The notes under the pieces were generated by a model. It searched no databases and was not told the DNA's origin. It worked only from the letters and a program-made list of their open reading frames with translations. A stretch of 64,000 nucleotides of DNA, from NCBI RefSeq assembly GCF_022581195.2, contig NC_061452.1:3913501-3977500 (forward strand), read 5' to 3'. The stretch comes from Helicoverpa zea (lineage: Eukaryota > Arthropoda > Insecta > Lepidoptera > Noctuidae). Position numbers and translations under genes: made by a program. Shown in pieces: positions 27,037-39,179 of this stretch; the stretch's first letter is position 1; each line of letters opens with the position of its first letter.

Positions 27037-28669
27037 TATTAATTAACACTATCGTACTGTGAGCAGGTAACACTCATCAATCAAACTAAATTACAATTTG
27101 AACTTAGCCACATTGACTGTTTTGTTTGCATGACAAATGATACCTAATCATGGCGGTTCTAAGCCCATTCGGCGCGAGTAACTTAGCATGTAGTTATCTA
27201 ATGTAACGTCGTAATTTTTGCTCTACAGATATATCGCGAAATAACTGAGTATAGATTTTTAATGCGATACTCTTTTCTTTTTTATGGAATGAAAGCTTTT
27301 GACCTGAAGAAAGTAAACAGGCAAGGCATTCTCAGTGGAGAGAAACACGGACAAATCTGTCACAAAATCCTATCAAGAACGCTGAGTTTATGTTGAAAGT
27401 AAGTCTCAGAGTAAATACAGAAATAAATACTACAAAAGTATTGTCTTTACTTAATGAACCATTTAAGTACAAGTTATTAACATAACACCTCGTTATCTGG
27501 GCCTATATTAACTGGTCCTTTATGTCAACCAATCAAATTACTAATACGGGGTCATGGTTGAACTAAAACGATATTTAATAGGTAGGCGCGAAAGATAAAT
27601 CATTCTTCGATCGCCAACAGAGCAATTTTTTGTCACCATCAATATTACCTTTAGGATATGGAAATTATTAATTTGGGCGTGTCTAATGACGTGTTTTGTG
27701 CTTAATATACATGGTTTATATATTTTACTGTTACATAATAACAATACGTGTATGATAAGTTGTCGTTTCAATAACATATTTCATAATCAATGGCCATTTA
27801 AAGTGAGTTAAATATATGACTATTAGTAGGTACCTACGATAGGTACTTATTAGTAGATAGTTATAAGGTATGTGGAGGACGACAACTATAAGCTTATATC
27901 ATACCTAGGGAGAGGCTTTTGCGCAAAAGTGGACTGACACGGGTCAATCGTTACATAGGATAAGTTAAGATTAATAGAACGCCATTAAGATTGACCTTCA
28001 TAGCATATTCTTATCCTTTGTTTATTGTTTTATACTTCTACTACGGCATTTTTATAATCTACATCTTTCGGTCTCTGACCTGACGCTCTCGTAAGAACAA
28101 ATTTAATGAAACATGCTTTTATATTTTACCTCTAACATTTTAATCTAAACCAGCTCACCACCAATACTTCATAGACATAAACTCTTTAAACAAACAAATA
28201 ATATCAAACTCAACATAAATCCTCATTATAACGACCTTGATCTGCACTACTGGACACTTGCACAACTAGTGAAAGGTGTCATTGTGCAACCAGCCTTATC
28301 AAGTGGACTATTTCACTGAATGTCGGCCGTGCCTTATGCACTGTATCAGGTGCATTTTGCAATGCTTGCCAATTGATAACAGGTTCATTGAAGTCGTTAA
28401 TTGTAAGGGTAAGGCTATTTAATTTGTTTGTTATGTAATTGAGTGATATTTTTATAGTTAAGGTTTGAGTTATGTTACGTATGGTACGACATACAGGTTT
28501 CTTGAGGTGTAATTTATTTTAAACTATTATGGAAACTGTTATTAATTGCATTGCATTTCAACTTGTAATTAATGCAATCTAATTGATATCAATTTTATTT
28601 CGACTTTTGGATTAAAAACTCCTGTAACTTGTTAATTGTCATGATTTTGGCCAATCTCTTTACTAACAC
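27037..28669. other. No gene seen
   Basis: AT-rich sequence without recognised elements. Confidence 0.45.
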
Positions 28670-28850
28670 ACTATCAAGATCTACAAAGATCGGAATAATG
28701 CGGGATTGTTCGAAAGAATTACCACGGCCCTGGTACATAAAAGGCCTACAAAGGAACACGGTGGATTTTTAGTCAGTAAATGTCTGACACTCCCTCACCG
28801 CTGCTAACCCACAGCGGGAAGGGTCATTTGATGATTTTTGCCATCGTTAA
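28670..28850 (+). repeat. Dispersed repeat common in noctuid moths
   Basis: Runs such as 'gatctacaaagatcggaata', 'ggcctacaaaggaacacg' and 'ctaacccacagcgggaaggg' ending in 'tcatttgatgattttt' match a repeat I associate with noctuid genomes. The class is unknown. Confidence 0.5.
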
Positions 28851-30029
28851 ATAAAGGTAGTAAAGTCACATAATCATTACTTAATTAGGTCACAATATTA
28901 TTTCAGCCTTATAAACCTTGACCAAATACAAAAGAGGTCACGATTATATCAACAATTCATTTCATAATCCACCAGTAGATACAAATATGACATAATGCAT
29001 GACCAGCCTACAATGTCAATGACTTTAATTATTAATTACATTCCGTCTGTAATAACATAATCAAGATGTCTAGTTCAAAAGTGTTCTTTATGGAGGTCCT
29101 GAATAGGTCAGATCATTAGGAGTTTTGATAGGCAGCTGGTCTAATCGCCTATTGAACGTAGCTTAGGGTACCTAATAGGCAATATGGCAGAGATGGGCTG
29201 AAACCACTCCCAGATGACATATGAACGTTATTTAAAGTGTCTTGATTGGACAAAGGTTCCTTTCATATGTAATGGACATGTTCAGCTTCTTCAAGAAACA
29301 CTTTGAGAGTACCTATATATTATTCAGATCTGATTCTCCAGTTCTGCAGGATCAACTGTAGGTCGATAGTAGGCCTCATGGTTGGTTGACTGTTTATTTG
29401 GAAGGTAAGTGATTCCGTTCAAACTTTTAAGTCAGTCTGATACTGGCCAGATACATGATCGTTGCAATGTCCATTCATCTCCATATTGAATGAGCCCCAA
29501 TCAAACTAATGGCCGACAAAAAGTATGCAACGTACGGGCGGTTTTAACAACATCAAGTCAAATTCCTAGGCAAAAAATGCTGTAGGTAAACTTACACAAT
29601 GTCACCATAGAAAGGTATTTGATATAGCCATTACACCCTGACACCAGACTATACAATAGAAAATCAATATCCCATCATTCAACTGTATTATTGGAAAATC
29701 CATTGGTTACGTGTTTGCGAAATAACTTCATTCTAATAGTTATACAGTCGTCACTATTATAATAATAGTGTTTATTTTGGGTGGCTACGGATCAATGATT
29801 TTGCATCAAAGCGTGGAATTGATACTTTTTTCTGTTTGTAGAGTGTAGGTAGTTTTTTATTTGATTTTTAAATGTGGAAGGGACTATTTATAAGAACTAA
29901 AAGAGTTCTAGTGATTTCTGTTGTTTTTCCATATCTTCGCACTTGTTTTAATATTTGATGAGTTGTCTAAGGGCCGCTTCCGAGTCTTTGTATTTACATA
30001 CCTACATGAAGGAGCTATGTCCTACCGAC
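28851..30029. other. No gene seen
   Basis: AT-rich sequence; nothing recognisable. Confidence 0.4.
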
Positions 30030-30160
30030 TAATCCAACTCCTCTATGGTGTCATCATCTGCCTAGCTTTTTCCCAAGCTATATTGGGGTCGGCTTCTAGA
30101 GTTTTTCACAGACCGACTGCCAGTCTGACTTCCTTTACCTTGTCTCTGTACTTAATTGAC
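30030..30160 (-). mobile_element. SINE family B fragment
   Basis: 'ctttttcccaagctatattg' followed by 'gggtcggcttctagag' and 'ccagtctgacttcctttacc' matches the tail half of the family B SINE. Confidence 0.6.
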
Positions 30161-30535
30161 AGACAGACTTTACTCTCGTATTTAGTCAAGTGTGAGACCT
30201 GATCCTGTCGTGATATTTACATTACTTCACATCCGCTCTAGTTTTAAATTTAAAGCTGATCATGATCTAACATATCAGATTATTTGTTATATATTCTTAG
30301 AGGCTTAATTCATTTCATCTAAATGTTAATAAAACGATAGCACGAAACTATTACGTGAATATACATAACGTTGTACCTATATAATGGTCGGAGGCGTTTT
30401 AATTGTAGGTTCAACTATTAGTTAAATTTAAAAATAAATAAGATTTTTGTGATTAATTTTAAAGATGAGTTTTATAAATATTGTAGTTGTTTTTAAATAC
30501 TTCCTACTCCAATTGATTTAGTATTGTATTTCATA

Positions 30536-30976
30536 CTAGCCGCTTCCACGTAGAACTACTGCCCGTTCCTGGATAAAATAAAGCCTGTGTTACTCGGAAA
30601 AAGTGTAGGTTTCCAACAGTGAAATAATGTTTCACATCGGTCAAGAACCTTCGGAACCTATTCATGTTATACAAACAAACAATCAAATCTTTCCTCTTTA
30701 TTATCATCCAAATCCAAACTAATATTATAAATGCGAAAGTAACTCTGTCTGTCTGTCTGTCTGTCTTTTCTTCACGCCTAAACTACTGAACCGATTTGTG
30801 TGAAATTTGGTACAGACATAGTTTGAAACTTGAGAAAGGACATAGGATAGTTTTTATTACAAAAAACAAAAATAAAAATAAAATTATTCCGGACATATAG
30901 CGCCATCTATTGGTCAAATCAAAAATCTGCTGGTAGTCACTATTCCACGCGAACGAAGTTGCGGGCAAAAGCTAGT
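30536..30976 (+). mobile_element. Family D repeat followed by a CTAGT-ended short element
   Basis: 30536-30725 is a family D copy ('agaactactgcccgttcctg', 'aataaagcctgtgttactcg'). 30727-30976 is a separate element starting attataaatgcgaaagtaac, with a CTGT microsatellite, the phrase 'actactgaaccgatttgtg', and a GC-rich end 'gttgcgggcaaaagctagt'. The second is a Helitron-like non-autonomous element by its end; class by inference. Confidence 0.6.
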
Positions 30977-31266
30977 ATCATATAAAGTACATAGTAGACT
31001 TGCTTCAATAATCCCATAAAGACAGACCACTATTGCCAATACTTGGTGCAATATTATAACAGGTATCTCAAACAAGGGCTCATTAAGTACCTTTAGGGTA
31101 ATTGCCATTTCGAGTTACCAAATATAAAGTAGCTTGTCAACTTTAGTTGTGCAAATTGAACAAATTAATGACCCTGCTTGTAATAATAATTAGCCTCTTG
31201 TAACCACAATAGTCTGGACCACTTTATAATAAACCTGTAAGTAATAGATACCTACTGAAAACAAAC

Positions 31267-31530
31267 GACAACCTCGTTGGCGCAATGGTCACCATGCCTG
31301 ACTGACGATCGGATTGTAACGGGATCGATTCCCAGTATGGTTATCATTTATGTGATGACCATGGGTGTTGGTTGTGGTCGGGGTGCTATAATTCGTACCT
31401 ATTCTATTCTATACTATTTATAACTGTAGGTATCTATATATGTCGTTTATCAGTTGTGTTAACACCCAAAATCCAAGCTGAATAGCTTACCGTGGTGCTA
31501 ACCGATCGCGTATAAAAATTTACTAAATAT
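31267..31530 (+). mobile_element. tRNA-derived SINE (family A), copy 2
   Basis: GACAACCTCGTTGGCGCAAT (box A-like) and GGGATCGATTCCCAG (box B-like) are followed by the family A body ('ttgtgttaacacccaaaatc') and tail ('accgtggtgctaacc'). It is more diverged than the copy at 5720. Confidence 0.75.
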
Positions 31531-31805
31531 TATTATGTATTATACTACCTACAGTTCCAACAATCCGAATGCAGGAAGAGTACAATCAAACAAAAAAGTG
31601 CACAAAATAAAATACCAATATTGACACGGAAACGTTCTTTATCATCTCCGAAATGTCATAATGTAGTAAAACGTGATCAATTAAGTTTGTAATTACTTTG
31701 AGTCAGGAAGTGAGAGCGACTGTACCTGACTGCTGAATTAAATCTGATGAATATTCCATACTATTAAAGCCCAAGTTTAAAGAGAACATAAACGTCTGAT
31801 TATTT

Positions 31806-32005
31806 AAAAAAAACCGGCCAAGTGCGAGTCGGACTCGCGCACGAAGGGTTCCGTACCATTATTCATGGGAGACCCCCAAAATATTTATTGTATTCTAGAT
31901 TTCAGTATTTGTTGTTATAGCGGCCAGAGAAATACATCAGAGAGAGACAGAGACAGAGGAACGAAAACAATAGGGTCCCGTTTTACCCTTTGGGTACGGA
32001 ATTTT
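31806..32005 (+). mobile_element. MITE-like lepidopteran repeat (CCGGCCAAGTGCGAGTCGG type), one side only
   Basis: It starts ccggccaagtgcgagtcgg, then cgcacgaagggttccgtacc, and contains 'tagggtcccgttttaccctt' near the right. In intact relatives both ends carry this sequence in inverted orientation; the right end is not visible here. Confidence 0.6.
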
Positions 32006-34748
32006 TTCATTAAACAGTTGAAACTAAGAAGCTATTTTAAGAGAACTGACGTTATGTTGTCGGTGAACTTAAGTCTAAGTAGGCTCAATTTTTATAGCCT
32101 ATTTATCCTTGTTCAAAGATTTACATAAAATACGTTTTATTTTAAGAATTGCTTAATATGAATAACTAGATTAATGTAGCATCTGATACTCCTATGTGCT
32201 GAATATCAAGGTTTCAATTGCACAATATTTAATTTAATTTTTTGTACAAACAAAAAAATTTAATGATCAAAATATTAAACTTGAAATTGTTAATGAATTT
32301 ATTTATTTAAATATTTTAACATTAAAATAAATTGTCACTTGAGGCAAAATATACGACAGTTTTTTTTCATTTCCTGAAACGTAGTTTGCTTCACCACCAG
32401 TCTCAAGTAAATATAACAAGTTCAGTCTAAACCCATTCAGAGGGTCACCTTTGCGTGGTCATTAAAATGAACTTGAAACCATGAACAGTTTGTATATCAA
32501 AAAAATAGTCACTGCTTATACAATATCTTTGCTGCAAACCATGTAGGCCATAAAATGATTTCTAAATAAAACTGGCCACTTCGATTAAATTCAAAACAAA
32601 ACACGGGCATCCATATAATCTATCAGGGGTACTTCTAAATTCAAATCGGTACTCATGTAATCGATAAGCGGTTATTAATCATTAGTGGTCCATCGTTCGG
32701 CCCACGCGCACGTCACTATCACGGATGCGTATTAGTCACGGAACCGTTCTTTTTGTCTATGATATGTATCGTACTTCCGATTGGGATGTCTTAGATATTT
32801 TGCGGTTGCATTGTCTCACGATATTTAATTTTGATTCAAATTCATATCTCGTAGATACCACATTCAGAGATTAATTATTAAGTTCATATGCTTAATTTTC
32901 TTAAGAGCCAAACATTGATGTGACAGAGATAGAAATGTCTGAATTCTGTCAGCAACTTCAAAACATTGGCTCAACTCGTAGAGACGAAGACTTAGAAAAA
33001 AAATAACATCGCAGCCGAATCTTATAACGTGTCCTCTTTCCGAGAAAAGTCACTTTGTGTGATATTATACGAAAGTAACGTTAAGTTTTAGCGTACAATG
33101 GAAACAAACAGTTCGTATGCCCATCTGCCTTCAATCTGAACTCAAACAATAGCCAAATTACACATTCAGTCCAGTTATCTAATGCGTTACAATTAATTGC
33201 TTTCATATCAATCGTATGGAGTTACATCAGTCCTTTCTATAAGAAATCGTTCGTAATTACACATGTTACATGTACGAATATTTTAACTTATACTGTCTTA
33301 TTACTTAGTGTAATGACCCTGCAATAAGTAAATAGTAGAACTATCTATGCTAACATCTTAATTGATAGCTATTATTTTCACATCAATATTAAATGTGGAT
33401 GAATATTTTTGCAATAGACAGGTATGTGTAAGTATATTATTTTTTAAATAGTACAACACTATTGTTTACTTGGGCATATTTAAATCCAATTCCTATATGC
33501 ATAATATTTTTATTATGAAAACAAAAAAAATCTTGATTTGTTAAAAAAGAAGAACGCTGTCTCTGTCGCCGATGTTTTTTTTTAACTGATGGTCTATGTC
33601 TCCGTTTTAGCATTTAATGTATAAATTAAATTTAATGTTAAACCTAACCTAATAAATACAAGCCGTTTGAGTATTAGCACAATTCTATATTTTTTTACTG
33701 ATTACTGATAAGTCTGTTATTATTAAACACGCCTATCTCTATTCTCTATTATCCTACTAACTAATTTAATTCACCAGTAAATCTTGATCTTCCATACTCA
33801 AGCCGCGGTAGGCAGTTCCTAATTTTAGATAGCCCAAATTGAAAGTGAAAATAAATGATAATCGATTAATATCTGTGTCGATTTCGTGATCGAAATATGC
33901 CATGGACCGATACAGAGTTACGTAATATCATGGGTTACTGCCTTAGGTATAACTTCGGTATAGTGTTTACCGATTATCTAGATTATTTCCTAACTATTTT
34001 TAGTCTGAACTGGAAAATACTGAAATGAGTTTTGCTATGTTATTTTACTTTCGTTCATTATTGTTACGTTAACAATTGTAAAAAGTAGATTTTGCATGGT
34101 TTTTCGATTGTCTATTCCATTAATGCACCTAGTCGAGCTTATCTCAGGAACTATTTGGCCGAATTGAAAATTCTCTTCATTGTCAGATAGCCTATTTTTC
34201 CAGGAAACACTTTTATATACATAGTTGCTCAAAGTAATTTTCACAGACCGCAAGCAAACTCTCGGTACTAGCAAAGATATTGACTGACAGATATTGGCAA
34301 ACAGAGATGAGAACTTCAGCGGACCTAGTCTTCTAGCCACAATTATCGTATAACATAGTACAATATGTATGTAACAAATAAGATTTTATTTGTTACATAT
34401 TGTATGTAAGTCCCATGACCGCGGTGAACGTAATGTCACGCCAAGCCAAAGGTTAGCTTACCATTCGCCCAAGGAATGTCCGATCCAATTGCAATTTAAG
34501 CCTACCTAAACGCACTTACATTAGTATGCAACGAGTTTTGCTAGTTCTTATACAAGTACCTAAGCATATACGCGTACCTTGTTTTAGTAGGTGTGCAAAC
34601 ATATGAATTTAGATGATTTATTCTTAGATAGTGTTTTGTTTTTCTAATAGCGCTTCCAGCTTCTAGCTCTGCCAATGAGAAATAACTACTTGTTAACTAA
34701 GTATAATTTCAGTTCGAAAATCGTTAGCAAAGGATATTTAGTTGCTGT
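32006..34748. other. No gene seen
   Basis: AT-rich. The 101-codon minus-strand frame at 34035-34340 has no domain. A short hairpin lies at 34352-34401. Confidence 0.4.
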
Positions 34749-34930
34749 TTAACCCGCTTCCCGTGGAAGCTATGTACTTACTCACTTATCGTTCCTGAAT
34801 AAAATGAAGCCTTATGTAACCCGGTGGTAGCGTAAATTTCTTACAGAAAAATAAATTAGTAGTTTCAAAACCTTTAAAAAACAATAAAAAAAACAATACA
34901 TACTCTTTACACCTAATGCTAGTATAGAAG
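34749..34930 (+). repeat. Dispersed lepidopteran repeat (family D), copy 4
   Basis: 'acccgcttcccgtggaagct', 'ttcctgaataaaatgaagcc', then 'agtagtttcaaaaccttta': the same organisation as the copies at 1141 and 30536. Confidence 0.6.
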
Positions 34931-35838
34931 GAAAGCTTGTATGGTGTAAGTACTGATAGATAGATTAAAATAGATTTAACATTAAACTATCTTAACTATC
35001 CCTTTCAGAAGCTGACTGTACTAACTTGGTATCTAATTACTTCGGGAAAACACATCCCTTGCATATTCCTAATAACCTATGAATACCTACATATACAGAC
35101 GTAGGTCTGCAGCAGTCGAGTAAAGACGCAAACTTTCTTTCATGCAACCTCTTTAAAAAAATATTGATAATAGCAACTGCATAAGAATTGATCGCCTACG
35201 CACGCCTCCACAGTCTAGACTTAGGATTATTAGGTACTTACTCAATTGTTGACAGACCACTTTACAGCTAAGATTATGTAGCAATTTTTATTTTATCACT
35301 CGATCAAATGATACTGAATGCAAATTGTTTATCCATCAATATCGTTACCTAGCAATTATCAAAATGTATGAAATTTTATTTACCTAAAGTATGAAAACTG
35401 ATATGAAAAGCAAATAACTATTAGATAAGAGACTTCACACCTTTGTAATTATTTGTTCTCACTTTTGAAAATAGTGGCGAGAAGTGGTCTTTCTGATAGC
35501 GTCGCGGCGCTGTTAGTTCAGATTTTCTCCCTAGATGGCGTTGAAGAAAAGCGCCCCAAAGCTGAATCGCGGTGTTAAGATTCTCCGCCGTTGAAGGACC
35601 CTCGCTTGTAATTTTGTTGAAATCATACTTACCTGGCGTAGGGGATACCGTGATCAGTGGTACCAACTCTACGTCTTTTTACGTAGATCTACGTACTTTA
35701 AACCTTTCTTGCGAACCTACGAACTTTAGTCCCAGAATCTACGTATTTTCTATCAAAATTGTTCAAATTTGCAAAATAGACTGAATGGGCATAATTACCT
35801 TTACTTTCGCAAAAAAAAAATAAACGTTCCGTTTCATA

Positions 35839-36071
35839 CTATAGTTCGGCCATTCAGAGAATGCGTTCCTGACACGTCGCGATTGAACTGACGACGTAAC
35901 TTTGCAATGGCGTTGCAGTTACGATAAAAATATTTTTGCTGGTTGTTTACCGTTTTAACAATTGAGGAGCATTAAAACAACATTATTATATCAATAATCA
36001 ATGAATGTAGTTACGTCGTCAGTTCAATCGCGACGTGTCAGGAACGCATTCTCTGAATGGCCGAACTATAA
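35839..36071. mobile_element. MITE nested in the hAT element, about 60-bp terminal inverted repeats
   Basis: The left end TATAGTTCGGCCATTCAGAG and the right end ...GGCCGAACTATA are near-perfect complements for about 60 bp (through GACGACGTAAC). The interior is AT-rich with no frame. Superfamily is unclear; a TA or similar short duplication is possible. Confidence 0.75.
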
Positions 36072-36302
36072 CGCACACCCCTCGCCTCGCCACTCAACAC
36101 GTCGCGCCATTCATTTGAAACGGAGGAGCCATAAATAAAAAAAAAAATGAAATGTGACGTGACCGTCAAAGTGTCAAAGTGAATCTTCATAACCTAAAAA
36201 AATATTATTTTTCAACTTCCCGCTCAATTTAATAAAAAAATAATAATTTAAATAAAGTGATGATACTGAAAGTAAACTTGTTTAAATTAACTACAGGTGG
36301 TA

Positions 36303-36474
36303 TAAGTTTACCAGAATCTCATGGCAAATAAGCCAAACTTTATACACAAATATATTAAAATCCATTCATTATTTAACCTTATTTATTTCATACCCTATGT
36401 GCAAATATATAAATATCTATATAAATAAATGATTTTATATTTGCATATTTGCCATGAGATTCTGGTAGACCTAT
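36303..36474. mobile_element. Second small inverted-repeat insertion in the hAT element
   Basis: GTTTACCAGAATCTCATGGC near 36307 is mirrored by GCCATGAGATTCTGGTAGAC near 36450-36470, with an AT-rich core of about 110 bp. It looks like a short MITE. The boundaries are set only by the end of complementarity. Confidence 0.6.
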
Positions 36475-36857
36475 AATTCATAGATTTTTTGTTTGCTCAC
36501 AGTAATTTATTTTTAAATTTATTGTTTGTCTGCTGTCTACTACTTTTAGGGTAATATAAATTTTTGTTTTATTTACTTTTACCTACCCTACTCTCTTAAT
36601 TTCACTCAGAAAAAAAGTACGTAGATCTACGTATTTTCTATATGGCAATTTCACATTTCTACATAATTTTCTTTATCTGACCTACGCCTTTTTTAAAATC
36701 CGAGTTGGCAACACTGACCGTGATCAAGAAGGCGGTTCCCCCAGGGCGAGGTCCATCCATTGCACTGCGGATGGGTTGACCCCTGCGATTATCCCTAATG
36801 TGGATAACTCGGACGCGTTATTTTTGGTAGTGGGGACTGCGTACGCGCTGTCCCCTC

Positions 36858-37799
36858 AGATTTCACTTAAAAATTGTAGAAGTAATATAGATTGTGGCTC
36901 TGTGTCATAAAAAGTACCTAATGGTCAATTGTACCGGGTTCTAAAAGAGAATTAAAAATGCATCATGTATGCAATCCCAATTATATAAAAAATAATAACA
37001 AGTTACAATAATGAAAAAGTCACAAGCTAATTTTATTAATAGCAGGTGGCAGAGCGGTAAATCAATCCGATACCTTATCTCTGATTGCGATAATTGTTAA
37101 TTCACTAGGTAAGTCTAATTTTTCATGATCGTGCCCACACAAACCTCCTAGTCTCTCGTTAAATACAATTACAAGCCAAAACCACCAACATCCGTAAAAC
37201 AACGCCCTACTAAATCTATAACAATAATTAATCTACAATTTATACGACCATAATGACCACATAATTTACATACAATGAAAATCGCCCTTATGACCTAGAA
37301 AATAGGAGTTATAATACGGATTTTAATGAAACGAGAATGTGCCACGGTAATGTCTTGAAGGACCTTGGGTTTTGAAAGTGCTTGCAGTAACCGGAACATA
37401 GACGTACTTACCCGTATTACGTTCCAGGAAAAGTCGAGAACATAAAAAGTGATATTTTAATATTAACCTTCATCATACCGTTACGGGATCTAGAGTAATA
37501 GGCTGATAACATGCAACATTGGTCAAATTGTTCTTGTACGAACTTGGCTATTACCACAGTTTATCTTAATAGTTACTTGCTATTACTTACTTGATTCATA
37601 ATATGTACCTGCCATAACATAGGTAGATGTAAATAAAACACTACTGCTCCTGTGCGAATTCGTACGGGATAACTTAGAAAAAACGTTGGTACCAATTGAG
37701 TAGATTAGGATTATGAACATCAAACATAAATAGCCATTGAATTGCAAAAGCAAACCAAAGCTAAATAGGACCTAAGTAAATGCATAAACATAAATCACG
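36858..37799. other. No gene seen
   Basis: AT-rich; no frames or repeats recognised. Confidence 0.4.
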
Positions 37800-37925
37800 T
37801 ACTTACCTATCTATCTATATACATATAATAAATCTGTAAAAAAACTGTGTCTGTACATTGAATATATTAAAAAAATAATAATTGGGTGGGGTTTAGAAAC
37901 AGTAATGGAGCACAAATCCAAAAAA

Positions 37926-37985
37926 AAAATTCTGTCTGTTTGTCTGTATGTCTGTATGTCTGTATGTCTGTATGTCTGTTTGTTT
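37926..37985 (+). repeat. CTGT(A/T)TGT microsatellite
   Basis: Repeats of TGTCTGTATGTCTGTATG run for about 60 bp inside a longer repeat that contains 'ccgaactactgaacggattt', a phrase typical of short CTAGT-ended moth elements. Confidence 0.8.
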
Positions 37986-38589
37986 GTACACGCTAATCTT
38001 CCGAACTACTGAACGGATTTCAATGTTTTTTTCTTTGTTGTATCAGTATTAAGCCTGGCCAACATATAGGCTATAATTTATCTTCGAAACTTGAAGACCT
38101 GATGCAGAACTCTATGCTGAACTCTATGCAGAACTATATGCTACTATAGTGTACAGGAATACTTAGAAGATAGAAGCTTAAAATAATAAATAACCACCTC
38201 TAGATATAATTTAATTTGTTGTTTTAAATGTATTATAAATAAAAACAAAACAGTATTATGTCGTTCCTAAAACATTGTGCAATAATAGTAGATATAATAA
38301 TTAAGATAATAAACTAAAACTACTGTCATATACCTAAGTAGATGTAAGCTTAACTAATAATTAATTCTAGATATTGTTAACTTCTTATAAATTAATGTAA
38401 TATATATATATATTTATAGTTTAAGTCATTATTATAATACTTTAGTTTTAAGTTAATTTGCTGCGCCCTAACAGGGTAATGTGTACCTAGCATAAGATGC
38501 ATCTGTATACATTTTGCAATAAATAAATAAATAAACTCCAACAGACCAACAAAACTATAAGAGATACAAAAATGGTGCCGTGGTAATTT

Positions 38590-38930
38590 TTTTTTCATGT
38601 GATGAGCATTTTCACCTGAGATAATAAATTTTAAGATCTGGAACACCTGATGTGGAACCCCAAGAGCCCAGCTTCTCTGTACCATATACAGGTATGACGT
38701 TTTAGCAAAAGTTGTTCAATCTGATAAGCACTCTCTGTTGACTTATAAAAATTGAAGATGTAAAACACCTGATGTGGAACTCCAGGAGCCCAGCTAGACT
38801 ATAGCATATGAAGATATGACGTTTTAGTAAAAGTGGTTTAATCTGATAAGCACTCTCTATTGACGTATAAACATCGAAGATCTGGAACACCTGATGTGGA
38901 ACTTCAAGAGCAATACTACACTTGAAATGT
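38590..38930. repeat. Tandem repeat, about three copies of 122 bp
   Basis: ACACCTGATGTGGAAC recurs at 38643, 38765 and 38887, with matching flanks 'ctgataagcactctct' and 'gacgttttag'. Copies differ by several substitutions and the last is cut short. The period is not a multiple of three and no coding frame persists. Confidence 0.85.
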
Positions 38931-39179
38931 TTAGAAATTAATGTTATGAAATAGGTATGGTGAATCAAAAAAAGTAATTAGTCCGTCTTTTAGATAACCC
39001 TAAAATAACGGACACCTATTTTTCTTTTCTCTCTCTCACAAACAAATAATAACGAAGATACAACAACGCTTAAATTTCGTGTTAAGTCACTGCTTAGTAT
39101 AAATTTTACATACTCAGACGTGGCGTCACGAGCCCCCACTCTCCGACTTTGTTGCATTATATCTCATTATTATTTTGTA

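Larger units (their letters stand above)
35655..36716. mobile_element. hAT-type non-autonomous element (1,062 bp) inside the U1 sequence
   Basis: The termini are CAGTGGTACCAACTC on the left and the complement of CAGTGTTGCCAACTC on the right. Both sides are flanked by ACCGTGAT (35647-35654 and 36717-36724), the 8-bp target duplication expected of hAT transposition. A subterminal ACGTAGATCTACGTA palindrome occurs near each end. There is no transposase frame. Two further inverted-repeat blocks lie inside. Confidence 0.88.
35625..36857 (+). pseudogene. U1 small nuclear RNA sequence split by a hAT-type insertion
   Basis: The 5' part (35625-35654) begins with the U1 5' end ATACTTACCTG, which pairs with splice donors, and continues through the first stem-loop. 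The rest resumes at 36717-36857: the AAGAAGGCGGTTCC segment, the CCATTGCACT loop that binds U1A, GACCCCTGCGATTATCCC, an Sm-type site TATTTTTGG and a closing GC-rich hairpin ending about 36857. Removing the insert and one 8-bp duplicate leaves about 163 nt, the usual U1 length. I see no convincing snRNA promoter element upstream. As it stands it cannot give a normal U1. U1 genes are multicopy in insects, so loss of one copy would be tolerated. Confidence 0.85.

Noticed and set aside
34035..34340. 101-codon minus-strand frame
   Set aside because: No recognised family, and the length is within chance for 64 kb of AT-rich DNA.
35625..36857. Functional U1 snRNA gene with an intron-like insert
   Set aside because: The insert has transposon termini and an 8-bp duplication, and U1 genes have no introns.
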